The position numbers were made by a program, and so were the translations under genes. From the NCBI RefSeq assembly GCF_003012705.1, contig NZ_PXYL01000010.1:142496-206495 (forward strand): 64,000 nt of DNA, given 5' to 3'. Under the pieces are notes generated by a model. That model did no database searches. It saw only the letters and a program-made list of their open reading frames with translations, and was not told where the DNA came from. Numbering within the stretch: position 1 is the first letter of the stretch; every line of letters starts with the position of its first letter. Below are positions 45,973 to 56,439 of this stretch, one piece after another. Origin of the DNA: Pseudaminobacter soli (ex Li et al. 2025). GTDB taxonomy: Bacteria; Pseudomonadota; Alphaproteobacteria; Rhizobiales; Rhizobiaceae.

Positions 45973-46815
45973 TTGGCGGAAGCCTCTGACAGCCGGGCCC
46001 CCAAGGCCGCACCGATGGACCGCCTTTGGGCGGACAACGACGAGTCTCGCGGCGTTAGCGAGCCGGCGCTGCTCATCGATATTGCCGGCTTCGAAGGTCC
46101 GCTCGACCTGCTCCTGCACCTCGCGCGCAACCAGAAGGTCGATCTTTCGCGGATCTCGATCCTGGCGCTGGCCGAGCAGTATCTGACCTTCGTTGACAGC
46201 GCGCGGGCCGTGCGGCTCGAACTGGCCGCCGACTATCTCGTCATGGCGGCCTGGCTCGCCTTCCTGAAATCCAAGCTTCTCATTCCCAAGCAGGCTGACG
46301 ACGAGGGCGAGAGCGGCGAAGAACTGGCCGCCGTGCTGCAATTCCGTCTCAAGCGGCTGGAAGCGATGCGTGACGCTGCTGCCCGGCTGGTCAATCGCAA
46401 CCGGCTTGGCCGCGATGTCTTCGCTCGCGGCATGCCCGAACTGGTGGTGGTGGAGAAGCGCAACGAATATTCTGCCTCGCTCTACGATTTGCTCACGGCA
46501 TACGCGATCCAGCGGCAAAGGCGCGCGATCACCAATGTGCGCATTGCCCAACGCGGCGTGTGGTCCCTCAAGCAGGCGCGCGACATCCTCACCCGCCTGG
46601 TCGGCGAGTTCAAGGAGTGGACCGCGCTCGACCAGTTCCTGATCTCCTATCTCACGACGCCGGAAGAGCGGGCGACGGCAATTGCCAGCTCGTTCGCGGC
46701 GACGCTTGAGCTGGTGCGTGAGGGGCATCTTGAAGTCAGGCAGCAGGATGCGTTTTCGCCGCTCTACCTGCGCAGCCGCACACCCGCCGAAAAACTTCCC
46801 GAAGGTGCGTCATGA
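45973..46815 (+). CDS. scpA: Segregation and condensation protein A
   Basis: This 280-residue kleisin subunit of the SMC-ScpAB condensin bridges the SMC heads. The N-terminal FEGPLDLLLHLARNQKVDLSRISI is the diagnostic ScpA helix pair, and the C-terminal winged-helix part ends near SPLYLRSR. The start is TTG 45973 with GGGAGAAGG upstream; ATG 46015 is a possible shorter start. The stop overlaps scpB as ATGA. The smc gene is not in the window. Confidence 0.93.
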   Translation: MAEASDSRAPKAAPMDRLWADNDESRGVSEPALLIDIAGFEGPLDLLLHLARNQKVDLSRISILALAEQYLTFVDSARAVRLELAADYLVMAAWLAFLKSKLLIPKQADDEGESGEELAAVLQFRLKRLEAMRDAAARLVNRNRLGRDVFARGMPELVVVEKRNEYSASLYDLLTAYAIQRQRRAITNVRIAQRGVWSLKQARDILTRLVGEFKEWTALDQFLISYLTTPEERATAIASSFAATLELVREGHLEVRQQDAFSPLYLRSRTPAEKLPEGAS

Positions 46816-47558
46816 GCGAAAACAGCGCCGACGCAAACGTCATTCCCTTCATGATCGACGACGAAGCCGGCGAGGATGCGGGCGAGGGCAGTTCCGCCGC
46901 GCGCCTCTCCTTCAACGAGGCCGCACGCATGGCCGAGGCGCTTGTGTTTGCGAGTGCGGAGCCGGTCAGCGAGCGGGCACTTGCCGCCCGCCTTCCGGAG
47001 GGCGTGGACGTGCGCGCCACGATGCTGGAGCTCCAGCAGATCTATTCGAGCCGTGGCGTCAATCTCGTGCGCGTCGCCGATTCCTGGGCGTTCCGCACCG
47101 CCGGTGACCTTGCCTTCCTGATGAGCCGCGATGCGGTGCAGCAGAAGAAGCTGTCGCGTGCGGCCATGGAGGTCCTGGCCATCATCGCCTACCACCAGCC
47201 GGTGACCCGCGCGGAGATCGAGGAAATCCGCGGCGTGGAAACCTCGAAAGGCACGTTGGACACGCTTCTGGAAACCGATTGGGTCCGTATGCGCGGCAGG
47301 CGACGCACGCCCGGCCGGCCCGTCACCTATGGCACGACCGACAAGTTCCTCGATCATTTTGCGCTGGAGGAAATCCGCGATCTGCCCGGCATGGAGGAAC
47401 TCAAGGGGGCAGGGCTCCTGTCGGCGCGTATGCCCTCGAACTTCGCAATCCCTCTGCCGCCGTCCGATCTCGACCTGCTGACCGACGACGAAGATCCGTT
47501 GACCGATGTCGATCTCGAGGAACTTGGGCTGTTGACACCTCGTGCGCTGGATGATTGA
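46812..47558 (+). CDS. scpB: Segregation and condensation protein B
   Basis: This 248-residue partner of ScpA has two winged-helix domains: AARMAEALVFASAEPVSERALAARL and then KLSRAAMEVLAIIAYHQPVTRAEIEEIRGV, the most conserved ScpB segment. RGRRRTPGRPVTYGTTDKFLDHF closes the second domain. The acidic C-terminal tail is typical of Rhizobiales. It is translationally coupled to scpA by a 4-base overlap and its stop overlaps the next possible start. Confidence 0.94.
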   Translation: MSENSADANVIPFMIDDEAGEDAGEGSSAARLSFNEAARMAEALVFASAEPVSERALAARLPEGVDVRATMLELQQIYSSRGVNLVRVADSWAFRTAGDLAFLMSRDAVQQKKLSRAAMEVLAIIAYHQPVTRAEIEEIRGVETSKGTLDTLLETDWVRMRGRRRTPGRPVTYGTTDKFLDHFALEEIRDLPGMEELKGAGLLSARMPSNFAIPLPPSDLDLLTDDEDPLTDVDLEELGLLTPRALDD

Positions 47559-48697
47559 GCAGTGCCAAGCGCGCCAGGGGCTGTGTTTACGTGAAGACTG
47601 AGACTGCGCAGACGGCAAATCGTGTGAGTGCGGGCGTTACATTCGCCGCACGCCTCGCTTTCGAAAATATCTGCCATTCCTTTGAAACCGGGGCGGAGAC
47701 CCTTCGCGACGTTTCGCTGACGGCAGAACCGGGCGAGGTACTGTGCCTGCTCGGGCCTTCGGGTTCCGGCAAGACCACGCTTTTGCGCATCGCCGCCGGC
47801 ATCGAGGCGCAGACGAGTGGGCGCGTGCTGCTCAACGAGCGCGAAATTGCTGGTCCCAATGTGTTCCTGCCGCCGGAAAAGCGCTCGATCGGGCTGGTTT
47901 TCCAGGATTTCGCGCTGTTTCCGCATCTGACCATTCTGGACAATGTACGCTTCGGCCTGACCGCGCTGTCGGCGGAGGAAGCGCGTAGCGAGGCGATGAT
48001 CGCGCTGTCGCGCGTCGGCCTCGCCCACTATGCGGGGTCCTATCCGCATGTCCTGTCGGGCGGCGAGCAGCAGCGTGTGGCGCTGGCGAGAGCGCTTGCG
48101 CCCCGACCTGCCGTTCTCCTGATGGACGAACCGTTTTCGGGCCTTGATTCCCGGTTGAAGGACAATGTGCGCGCCGAAACGCTGGCCATACTGCGCGAAA
48201 GCCGTGCGACGGCCATTGTCGTCACCCATGATGCGGAAGAGGCCATGCGCATGGCCGACCGCATCGCTCTTCTGAAGGGCGGCAAGCTGGTGCAGACCGG
48301 AAGTGCCGAAGAGCTCTATCTCAGGCCGGCGAATCTTTTCGTCGCAGGCTTCTTCTCCGAACTGAATGTCTTCGAAGGGCGCGTGCGCGATCAATTCGTC
48401 GATACGCCAGTCGGCAAGGTGGCCGCGCCCGGCATTCAGGACGGTTTGGCGGCCAGCGTCGCGGTGCGGCTGACCGGGTTTGACGTCAACGAAACGGCCG
48501 GAGAGGTGCAGGCGCGGATTCTGTCGCGTCGCTTCCTCGGTGTCGTGGAATTGCTCGAACTTGCCGTTCCGGGCGCCGAGGTTCCGGTGCGTGCGCGTAT
48601 ACGCTGCGGCGCATTGTCAGCAAAAGCACGTGACATCTGGCTTTCCTTGCGCAAGTCTGACGTACTTCTGTTTGAAACACAGCGTGAAAACGCATAG
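47555..48697 (+). CDS. ABC transporter ATP-binding protein, iron(III)/spermidine (FbpC/PotA) type
   Basis: This 380-residue ATPase has Walker A GPSGSGKTT, signature LSGGEQQRV, Walker B VLLMDEPFSGLD and switch H in VVTHDAEEAMRMADRI. Its C-terminal TOBE-like domain of about 130 residues puts it with FbpC/PotA/UgpC importers. No permease or binding protein is adjacent, so it is an orphan ATPase sitting between scpB and tatA. The start may be TTG 47555, which overlaps the scpB stop, or GTG 47591. The substrate is unknown. Confidence 0.85.
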   Translation: MSSAKRARGCVYVKTETAQTANRVSAGVTFAARLAFENICHSFETGAETLRDVSLTAEPGEVLCLLGPSGSGKTTLLRIAAGIEAQTSGRVLLNEREIAGPNVFLPPEKRSIGLVFQDFALFPHLTILDNVRFGLTALSAEEARSEAMIALSRVGLAHYAGSYPHVLSGGEQQRVALARALAPRPAVLLMDEPFSGLDSRLKDNVRAETLAILRESRATAIVVTHDAEEAMRMADRIALLKGGKLVQTGSAEELYLRPANLFVAGFFSELNVFEGRVRDQFVDTPVGKVAAPGIQDGLAASVAVRLTGFDVNETAGEVQARILSRRFLGVVELLELAVPGAEVPVRARIRCGALSAKARDIWLSLRKSDVLLFETQRENA

Positions 48698-48733
48698 ATC
48701 AATCCCCAGGAAATCGTACGAGAGAGAGTTACC

Positions 48734-48967
48734 ATGGGTTCCTTTTCGATTTGGCACTGGCTCATCGTGCTGGTAGTCGTGCTGCTGCTGTTCGGCCGCG
48801 GCAAGATACCGGAGCTGATGGGCGACATGGCCAAGGGCATCAAGAGCTTCAAGAAGGGCATGTCCGACGAGGATGACGACGAGAACGTCAAGAACGTCGA
48901 CGCCCGCACTGTGGAGCATCGTGCCGACGAAACCGTCCAGACGAAGGAAAAGACCAGCAAGAGCTGA
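48734..48967 (+). CDS. tatA: Sec-independent translocase component TatA
   Basis: This 77-residue protein has one N-terminal membrane helix ([27 protein letters not shown]) with the FGRGKIPEL hinge, an amphipathic helix [10 protein letters not shown] and a polar tail. TatA oligomers form the pore for folded twin-arginine proteins. AGAGAGAG precedes the ATG. It begins tatABC; the molybdenum hydroxylase at 12861-15068 is one probable client in the same window. Confidence 0.95.
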   Translation: MGSFSIWHWLIVLVVVLLLFGRGKIPELMGDMAKGIKSFKKGMSDEDDDENVKNVDARTVEHRADETVQTKEKTSKS

Positions 48968-48997
48968 GGTGCTTTCCGCTAGTCGGGTTGGGTAAAC

Positions 48998-49741
48998 ATG
49001 TTTGATATCGGCTGGAGCGAATTGCTCGTGATCGCGATCGTCATGATCGTGGTTGTCGGGCCCAAGGACTTGCCGCGCATGCTGCGCACGTTCGGCAAGA
49101 CGACTGCGAAACTGCGGGCCATGGCCGGCGATTTCCAGAGGCAGTTCAACGAGGCGCTCAAGGAGGCGGAGCTTGACGACGTCAAGCGGTCCATCGACGA
49201 CCTGCGCAGCTTGAACCCGACTGAGCAGATCAAAAAGCAGCTCAACCCCTTCGAGCAGGCGGCTGCCGACGTTCGCTCCGGGCTTGATTCTATCAAGCCG
49301 GCGTCATCTCCGGCTCCGGCACCCGCAACTGATGCGGCACAGCCAGCGGAACCCCTGAAAGGGGGCGCCACGGCAATGCCCGGCGTCGCCGGACCGGAGG
49401 CGACGGCCGCCTCGCCGGTAAATCCGGAACCCGTTCAGGTCGCGGCAGCTTCGGCCCAGCCGGAGCCTGCGCCTGCAAGGACAAGCAAGGCAAAGGCGGC
49501 GCCCAAGGCAGCTGCCAAAGCGTCGGCGACTAAGCCTGCCTCTTCCAAGGCCGCCGAAACCAAGAAGGTTGCCAAGGCTCCGGCTGCAAAGCCCGCAGCC
49601 GAGGCTGCCGCAAAGCCCGTGGCCAAGGCTGCGGCAAAGCCCGCGACCAAGATCGCCGCGCCGAAATCCACGAAGAGTGCGGCAGCCGCCGAAAAGGCTA
49701 AGCCCGTCACCAAGAAAACATCAGCTGGAAGCGCCAAGTGA
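48998..49741 (+). CDS. tatB: Sec-independent translocase component TatB
   Basis: This 247-residue protein has the N-terminal TatB helix (MFDIGWSELLVIAIVMIVVVGPKDLPRML) with the TatB-specific Glu and GPKDLPR hinge, then an amphipathic helix. The C-terminal 140 residues are Ala/Lys/Pro-rich low complexity (KAAAKPA-type repeats), longer than E. coli TatB (171 residues). TatB and TatC form the signal-peptide receptor. Its stop overlaps the tatC GTG start by four bases. Confidence 0.94.
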   Translation: MFDIGWSELLVIAIVMIVVVGPKDLPRMLRTFGKTTAKLRAMAGDFQRQFNEALKEAELDDVKRSIDDLRSLNPTEQIKKQLNPFEQAAADVRSGLDSIKPASSPAPAPATDAAQPAEPLKGGATAMPGVAGPEATAASPVNPEPVQVAAASAQPEPAPARTSKAKAAPKAAAKASATKPASSKAAETKKVAKAPAAKPAAEAAAKPVAKAAAKPATKIAAPKSTKSAAAAEKAKPVTKKTSAGSAK

Positions 49742-50610
49742 GCGAACGGGACGACGAAATCGAAAAATCATCGGCGCCGCTGATCGAACATCTGATCGAA
49801 CTGCGGAAGCGACTCATCTGGTGTCTTGGAGGGTTCTTCGTGGCCTTCCTCGCCTGCTTCTTCGTTGCCAAGCATTTGTTCAACCTGCTGGTCGTCCCCT
49901 TCAAGTGGGCGACGGCCTGGGCCGGGCTCGACCCGCACAAGGTCGAGCTGATCTATACCGCGCCGCAGGAGTTCTTCTTCACGCAGATCAAGCTGGCCAT
50001 GTTCGGCGGTATCGTCATCGCCTTTCCGCTGATTGCCGCGCAGATCTATAAATTCGTCGCGCCCGGCCTTTATCGCAACGAGCGTCGCGCATTCCTGCCG
50101 TTCCTGATCGCTTCGCCCGTCCTGTTCCTGATGGGCGCATCGCTGGTCTACTTCTTCTTCACCCCGATGGTGATGTGGTTCTTCTTGACGATGCAGCAGG
50201 CGGGAACTGACAGTCAGGTCCAGATTTCGCTGCTGCCGAAGGTTTCGGAATATCTCAGCCTCATCATGACGCTGATCATCTCCTTCGGTCTTGTGTTCCA
50301 GCTTCCAGTGGTCACCACGCTGATGGCGCGTGTGGGCCTTGTTTCGGCCGATGCGCTTGCCAGCAAGCGCAAATGGGCGATCGTTCTTGCCTTCGTCGTT
50401 GCTGCTGTGCTGACGCCGCCGGATCCGGTGAGCCAGATCGGCCTTGCCCTTCCCACTATCCTTCTTTACGAGGTTTCCATCTGGACCGCCCGGATGATCG
50501 AACGGAGTCGCGAACAGGAACGCGTGGCGCGTGAGAAAAAGGAAGCCGCCGAAGCAGTGAGCGAGAAAGCTTCGCTGCAAGGTTCAGGCGACGGTAACGC
50601 CCCAAGCTGA
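49738..50610 (+). CDS. tatC: Sec-independent translocase component TatC
   Basis: This 290-residue membrane protein has six predicted helices. The N-terminal APLIEHLIELRKRLIW contains the conserved signal-binding EHL.ELR motif, and the first periplasmic loop PQEFFFTQIKLAMF is typical. It starts at GTG 49738, overlapping the tatB stop. A charged C-terminal tail (REQERVAREKKEAAEAV) extends beyond the E. coli protein. Confidence 0.96.
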   Translation: MSERDDEIEKSSAPLIEHLIELRKRLIWCLGGFFVAFLACFFVAKHLFNLLVVPFKWATAWAGLDPHKVELIYTAPQEFFFTQIKLAMFGGIVIAFPLIAAQIYKFVAPGLYRNERRAFLPFLIASPVLFLMGASLVYFFFTPMVMWFFLTMQQAGTDSQVQISLLPKVSEYLSLIMTLIISFGLVFQLPVVTTLMARVGLVSADALASKRKWAIVLAFVVAAVLTPPDPVSQIGLALPTILLYEVSIWTARMIERSREQERVAREKKEAAEAVSEKASLQGSGDGNAPS

Positions 50611-50669
50611 GCGCCTTTCGATCCGCCGTCGCGGTCGTGATCTAACTCATTACTGCGACGGACCTTGTC

Positions 50670-51979
<1,310 letters not shown>

Positions 51980-51980
<1 letters not shown>

Positions 51981-52738
51981 TGCGTATCCTTCTGACCAAC
52001 GACGACGGCATTCATGCCGAGGGCCTTGCTTGTCTTGAGCGCATTGCCCGCACGATCTCGGACGACGTCTGGGTTGTTGCGCCGGAAACCGACCAGTCGG
52101 GCTTCGCGCACTCGCTCTCGATTTCGGAACCGCTGCGCCTGCGCAAGATCGACGACCGGCACTATGCGGTCCGCGGCACGCCCACCGATTGCGTCATCAT
52201 GGGCGTGCGCAAGGTCATGCCCGAGCCGCCGGATCTCATCCTGTCCGGCGTCAACTCCGGTTCGAACCTCGCCGACGACGTGACCTATTCGGGCACTGTG
52301 GCCGGCGCGATGGAAGGAACGCTGCTAGGCATCCGTTCGATCGCCTTGAGCCAGGCCTACAATGTCGTGGAGCAGACCCGCATCGTGCCTTGGGAGACGG
52401 TGGAAAGCCTGGCGCCGGCTTTGCTGCACAAGCTTCTGAAGATCGACCTGCCTGCGGGCGTCTTCCTCAACGTGAATTTTCCGAACTGCCCGCCGGAGGA
52501 AGTGGAAGGTCCTGCGATCACCAGCCAGGGCAAGCTGGTTCACAGCCTGTGGCTGGACGAGCGCGCCGATGGCCGTGGGTTCCCTTACTACTGGCTGCGT
52601 TTCGGCCGCGAAGCGCCGGAATTGAAGGAAGGCACGGACCTTCATGCGGTGAGAAGCAAGCGCGTCTCCGTTACGCCGCTGAAGCTTGATCTCACCGCCT
52701 ACGAAATTCGGGATCAGCTGACGAAGGCGCTGGAATGA
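51980..52738 (+). CDS. surE: 5'/3'-nucleotidase SurE
   Basis: This 252-residue metal-dependent phosphatase acts on nucleoside monophosphates and short polyphosphate. It has the N-terminal metal site [14 protein letters not shown] (Asp-Asp), the phosphate-binding Ser in [16 protein letters not shown] and the conserved Asn in [26 protein letters not shown]. It overlaps pcm by four bases, the classic stationary-phase/repair gene pair. Confidence 0.96.
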
Positions 52739-53388
52739 ATCTTTCCAATGATGACCGCGAGGGTTTCGCTGCTTTTCTCTTGAGATTGCGCGGACGCGGC
52801 ATCGTCCCGAAAGACATGATCACGGCATTCGAGGCGACGCCGCGACGGGCCTTCATTCCTTCGCAATGGCAAAACATTGCATGGTCGGATCGCATGATCC
52901 CGATTGAGTGCGGCGAGACCATGGAAGGCGCCGATCTGCAGGCGTCGGTCATCGCCGCTCTTGGCATCGAGCCGACCAGCCGCGTTCTGGAGATCGGAAC
53001 CGGCTCCGGCTACACGGCGGCGGTCATGTCTCGGCTTGCGGCGCGCGTCGTGACGGTCGATCGCTATAAGACATTGACCGAGCAGGCCAAGCAGCGCTTC
53101 GAAGCGCTTGGCATCACCAATGCCTTCGTGCGCCAGACGGACGGTTCCAACGGCCTGCCGGGCGAGGGGCCATTCGACCGTATCGTGGTCTGGGCCTCCT
53201 TCAATAGCCTGCCGCGCCCGTTCGTGGATCAGTTGTCCAGCGGCGGCACCATGGTCGCGCCGATCGGACCCGACGAGGGCGAGCAACTCATGTCCAAGCT
53301 CAACAAGCTCGGCAGCCGCTTCGAGCGCGAAGACATCGGCGTTGTGCGCTTCCAGCCCATCGCCCAGGGCGTCGCTGCCGCCATTTGA
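52735..53388 (+). CDS. pcm: Protein-L-isoaspartate O-methyltransferase
   Basis: This 217-residue enzyme methylates isoaspartyl residues in aged proteins, starting their repair. SAM motif I is [18 protein letters not shown] near residue 83, and the substrate motif TPRRAFIP lies near residue 35. It is translationally coupled to surE. A second PIMT-like gene lies at 25474; the surE context marks this one as the orthodox pcm. Confidence 0.93.
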   Translation: MNLSNDDREGFAAFLLRLRGRGIVPKDMITAFEATPRRAFIPSQWQNIAWSDRMIPIECGETMEGADLQASVIAALGIEPTSRVLEIGTGSGYTAAVMSRLAARVVTVDRYKTLTEQAKQRFEALGITNAFVRQTDGSNGLPGEGPFDRIVVWASFNSLPRPFVDQLSSGGTMVAPIGPDEGEQLMSKLNKLGSRFEREDIGVVRFQPIAQGVAAAI

Positions 53389-53519
53389 CCCGCCGGATGG
53401 CGGTCCCCCAACGTCGCGATACGAATCGTTACCGCAGGCCTTCGGCGTCTTAACCGACCAGTAACATTAACGCGCTTTAATCATGGCCAGTTTCGGTTGT
53501 GGTTACGCGGGTTATTGCG

Positions 53520-54794
53520 ATGCGGTTCAGTATTTTAGCCAAGAACGAACGCATTTTGGTGCGCGGCGCGGCCGTTTTCCTGCTCGCCGGCATGGCAGCC
53601 GGCTGCAGTTCCGGCGTTGCGCGATTCGGTGGCGGCGGTATCGACGACATCTTCACGGCGTCGACGCCAAATCAGCGCCAGATCATCAGGCAGAATCAGC
53701 CTTATCCGGGCGACACGCAGGTGGCTCCGATCGCCAGCGCAGAGACCATGCCGGTGACGCGCGGCACGCTGACGCCGGTGTCGTCCCAGCCGCTTCCGCC
53801 TCCGGTCTCGCCAGGGCAGCCCGCGCCGGTGGCCTCGAATACGATCCAGCCGGCACCGGTCGTGAGCCATGTCGACCAGACGGTTGCCGGAACCGTCAAG
53901 CCGCTCGCTCCCGCCCATGATACGAAGATGGCGGAGGCCAAACCCTTGGCCGGTGCGAAGGGCAATCCGTCGACCAACAAGGTTTCCGGTCTCGGGGCTC
54001 CGGAAGGCACTCTTGGCGTGCTGCCGCACGGTGAAAGCGCCCAGCCGGCAAGCTCTGCCAACAACAATGCCAAGGCAGCGGTCGCGGCCGGCACCTACAA
54101 GGTGCAGCAAGGCGATACGCTCACCAAGATCGCCAAGAGGAACGGTGTCACCCCCGAGGCCCTGAAGGCTGCCAACGGCATGAACGACGGCACCGTTCGT
54201 CTCGGCCAGACGCTGCGCATCCCTGCGGCCGGTGCTCCGGCTGCCCCGACCACCGTGGCGGCTGCCGCGCCGGTCCGGGACCCGGTCGTGACGAGTTCTG
54301 CCCCCGCCAAGTCTGAAAACAACGACGCTTCGAAGATGGCTTCCTACACGCCGCCGAAGAAGAGCGACAAGGTCATCGAGCAGGCTGAGGAGGTTGCCGC
54401 GATTGCCCCGGATTCGACCGGCATCGGCAAGATGCGCTGGCCGGTGCGCGGCCGCGTCATCTCCGCCTATGGCAAGGGTGGTGGAAAGGCCAATGACGGC
54501 ATCGACATCCAGGTGCCGGAAGGAACCTCGGTCAAGGCTGCCGAGAACGGCGTCGTCATCTACGCTGGCGATGGGCTGAAGGAGTTCGGCAACACCGTTC
54601 TGGTGCGCCACGAGAACGGCCTGGTCACCGTCTATGGCCATGCCAGCGAGCTGAAGGTGAGCCGCGGCGAAAAGGTCAAGCGCGGTCAAGAGCTCGCCCT
54701 GTCGGGCATGAGCGGCAGCACCGACTCGCCGAGGCTGCATTTCGAGGTGCGCAAGAACTCCACCCCGGTCAATCCGTCCACCTATCTCGAATAG
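53520..54794 (+). CDS. nlpD: NlpD-like lipoprotein with LysM and catalytically degenerate LytM (M23) domain
   Basis: This 424-residue envelope protein has a lipobox AGMAAGC near residue 25 and a long Pro/Ala/Thr linker. One LysM domain (about 192-236, GTYKVQQGDTLTKIAKRNGVTPEAL) is followed by a C-terminal LytM domain (about 315-424). The zinc ligands are missing: NDGID stands for HxGxD at residue 325 and RLHFE for HLHFE near the end. This is the same pattern as E. coli NlpD, so it should activate a cell-wall amidase instead of cutting peptidoglycan. ATG 53520 gives the correct lipoprotein signal. Its position after surE-pcm also matches nlpD order. Confidence 0.9.
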   Translation: MRFSILAKNERILVRGAAVFLLAGMAAGCSSGVARFGGGGIDDIFTASTPNQRQIIRQNQPYPGDTQVAPIASAETMPVTRGTLTPVSSQPLPPPVSPGQPAPVASNTIQPAPVVSHVDQTVAGTVKPLAPAHDTKMAEAKPLAGAKGNPSTNKVSGLGAPEGTLGVLPHGESAQPASSANNNAKAAVAAGTYKVQQGDTLTKIAKRNGVTPEALKAANGMNDGTVRLGQTLRIPAAGAPAAPTTVAAAAPVRDPVVTSSAPAKSENNDASKMASYTPPKKSDKVIEQAEEVAAIAPDSTGIGKMRWPVRGRVISAYGKGGGKANDGIDIQVPEGTSVKAAENGVVIYAGDGLKEFGNTVLVRHENGLVTVYGHASELKVSRGEKVKRGQELALSGMSGSTDSPRLHFEVRKNSTPVNPSTYLE

Positions 54795-54835
54795 GGACGA
54801 GAAGACGCACGGCGACTTGGCGATCCAGAATCGAA

Positions 54836-54860
54836 AAAACCCGCCCGATGGGCGGGTTTT
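54836..54860 (+). terminator. Rho-independent terminator after nlpD
   Basis: The stem AAAACCCGCCC/GGGCGGGTTTT with loop GAT has an A run before and a T run after it, so it can act for nlpD and for the convergent ATPase gene. Confidence 0.9.
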
Positions 54861-54886
54861 CTGTTTGACGCAGAAGGCGTTGCGGA

Positions 54887-55762
54887 TCAGTCCTTGAGCG
54901 GCTGGCACAAGCGTCCCGCCAGGTCCTGGATGAACTGCCATGCGACGCGACCAGACCGGGCGCCGCGCGTCGTCGCCCATTCCAGCGCATCCGCGCGCAA
55001 TGCATCGGGCTCGATCTTAAGCTCGTGATAGCGGACATAGCCGTCGATCATATCCAGATATTCGTCCTGCGAGCATTTGTGGAAGCCGAGCCACAGGCCG
55101 AATCTGTCGGACAGCGACACCTTTTCCTCGATTGCCTCGGAGGGGTTGATCGCGGTCGAACGCTCGTTGTCGATCATGTCGCGCGGCAGGAGGTGCCGCC
55201 GGTTCGAGGTTGCGTAGAAGATCACGTTGTTCGGCCGCCCCTCGACACCGCCTTCCAGTGCCGCCTTCAGCGACTTGTAGGAGGTATCGTCGTGGTCGAA
55301 GGACAGGTCGTCGCAGAACAGGATGAAGCGGAAAGGCGCCGTCTTCAGGATCCCCATCAGCTTCGGCAGCGTGTCGATGTCCTCACGATGGATCTCGATC
55401 AGCTTCAGCGGCGTCTCGTCCTGGCGCGCGGCGTTGATCGCGGCATGGGTGGACTTGACCAGCGACGACTTACCCATGCCGCGTGCGCCCCAAAGGAGTA
55501 CATTGTTGGCCGGGAGGCCGGCGGCAAAGCGTTCGGTGTTGTCGACCAGGATGTCGCGCACCCGGTCCACGCCGCGGATCAGGCCGATATCGACGCGATT
55601 GACGCGATGGACAGGCTCCAGAAAGCCGGGATTGGCGGCCCAGACGAAACAATCGGCCGCGTTGAGATTCGATTGGGGCACAGGATCTGGAGCCAGCCGG
55701 CCGACGGCCTCGATCAGGCGGTCGAGTTTCTGGGTCAGAACTTCGAGGGTATTTTCAGTCAT
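54887..55762 (-). CDS. DUF815 family P-loop ATPase
   Basis: This 291-residue cytoplasmic ATPase of the AAA type has Walker A LLWGARGMGKSSLVKS near residue 90 and Walker B RFILFCDDLSFD near residue 150. FYATSNRRHLLPRDM follows as sensor 1, and an Arg-containing C-terminal lid is present. The DUF815 family is widespread and its role is unestablished. ATG 55762 (MTENTLEVL) is preferred over TTG 55777. It is convergent with nlpD; a 144-bp inverted-repeat element lies about 40 bases upstream of its start. Confidence 0.85.
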   Translation of the reverse strand: MTENTLEVLTQKLDRLIEAVGRLAPDPVPQSNLNAADCFVWAANPGFLEPVHRVNRVDIGLIRGVDRVRDILVDNTERFAAGLPANNVLLWGARGMGKSSLVKSTHAAINAARQDETPLKLIEIHREDIDTLPKLMGILKTAPFRFILFCDDLSFDHDDTSYKSLKAALEGGVEGRPNNVIFYATSNRRHLLPRDMIDNERSTAINPSEAIEEKVSLSDRFGLWLGFHKCSQDEYLDMIDGYVRYHELKIEPDALRADALEWATTRGARSGRVAWQFIQDLAGRLCQPLKD

Positions 55763-55803
55763 TTCCGCGTTCCGCAATCAGATGAACACTTGTTCGGAGC
55801 GAC

Positions 55804-55947
55804 ATGTGGTTAGATTGAATCAGCCGCGCTCGTAACAAGATAGTTAGCGCACGAATCCGCAGCCGCTCGTGCAGATGAACTTGCCCGTTTCAGTGCAGGA
55901 ACCTGCTGAAAACCAGCGCTGGTCGCTGATTCAATCTAACCACATGG
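55804..55947. repeat. 144-bp element bounded by perfect 22-bp inverted repeats
   Basis: Bases 55804-55825 (CATGTGGTTAGATTGAATC onward) and 55926-55947 are exact reverse complements over 22 bases, with about 100 bases between them. Each arm contains one GANTC site, the CcrM methylation target. The inner part carries no open frame worth calling. It lies between the DUF815 and yajC starts. It could be a non-autonomous mobile element, a repeated extragenic palindrome, or a protein-binding region for both divergent genes. Confidence 0.75.
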
Positions 55948-56097
55948 CCCCGAAGGCTGTAACATGCGCACTGAGCCTGGGAAAGCGGTTGTCCGGACTG
56001 CCTGCGCGGTTGCAAAGGTAGCTCCAACCACTATATTCCGCGCAACTTTCGCAAAGGGGCTCGCGGCGAGCTCTCCCACTATTTTCAGGAGTTTATG

Positions 56098-56439
56098 ATG
56101 TTCGTGACACCGGCATACGCCCAAGGCACTACCGGCGCCAGCCCCGACATGTTGATCAGCGTTCTGCCGTTTGTCCTGATCTTCGTCATCATGTACTTCC
56201 TGATCATCCGTCCGCAGCGCCAGCAGCTCAAGAAGCGCGGTGAATTGCTTGCTGCGATTCGTCGGGGCGACACGGTCGTCACCGGCGGCGGGCTCATCGG
56301 CAAGGTTACCAAGGTGGTCGACGACAACGAACTCGAAGTCGATCTCGGCAACGGCCTCAAGGTGACTGCGCTCCGTTCCACGATCGCAGATGTTCGTGTT
56401 AAAGGTGAACCGGTCGCCAACCAGAACGCGAAGAAGTAG
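56098..56439 (+). CDS. yajC: Sec translocon accessory subunit YajC
   Basis: This 113-residue single-pass inner-membrane protein associates with SecDF-YidC. The hydrophobic helix LISVLPFVLIFVIMYFLIIRPQ with the conserved RPQRQQ following is diagnostic, and the cytoplasmic part has GDTVVTGGGLIGKV. ATG 56098 is six bases after CAGGAG; ATG 56095 is closer than usual. A hairpin with a T run separates it from secDF. Confidence 0.93.
   Translation: MFVTPAYAQGTTGASPDMLISVLPFVLIFVIMYFLIIRPQRQQLKKRGELLAAIRRGDTVVTGGGLIGKVTKVVDDNELEVDLGNGLKVTALRSTIADVRVKGEPVANQNAKK

Noticed and set aside
44932..46728. Minus-strand open frame of about 600 codons across nagZ and scpA
   Set aside because: It spans two well-identified plus-strand genes and their intergenic gap, so it is a shadow of codon bias.
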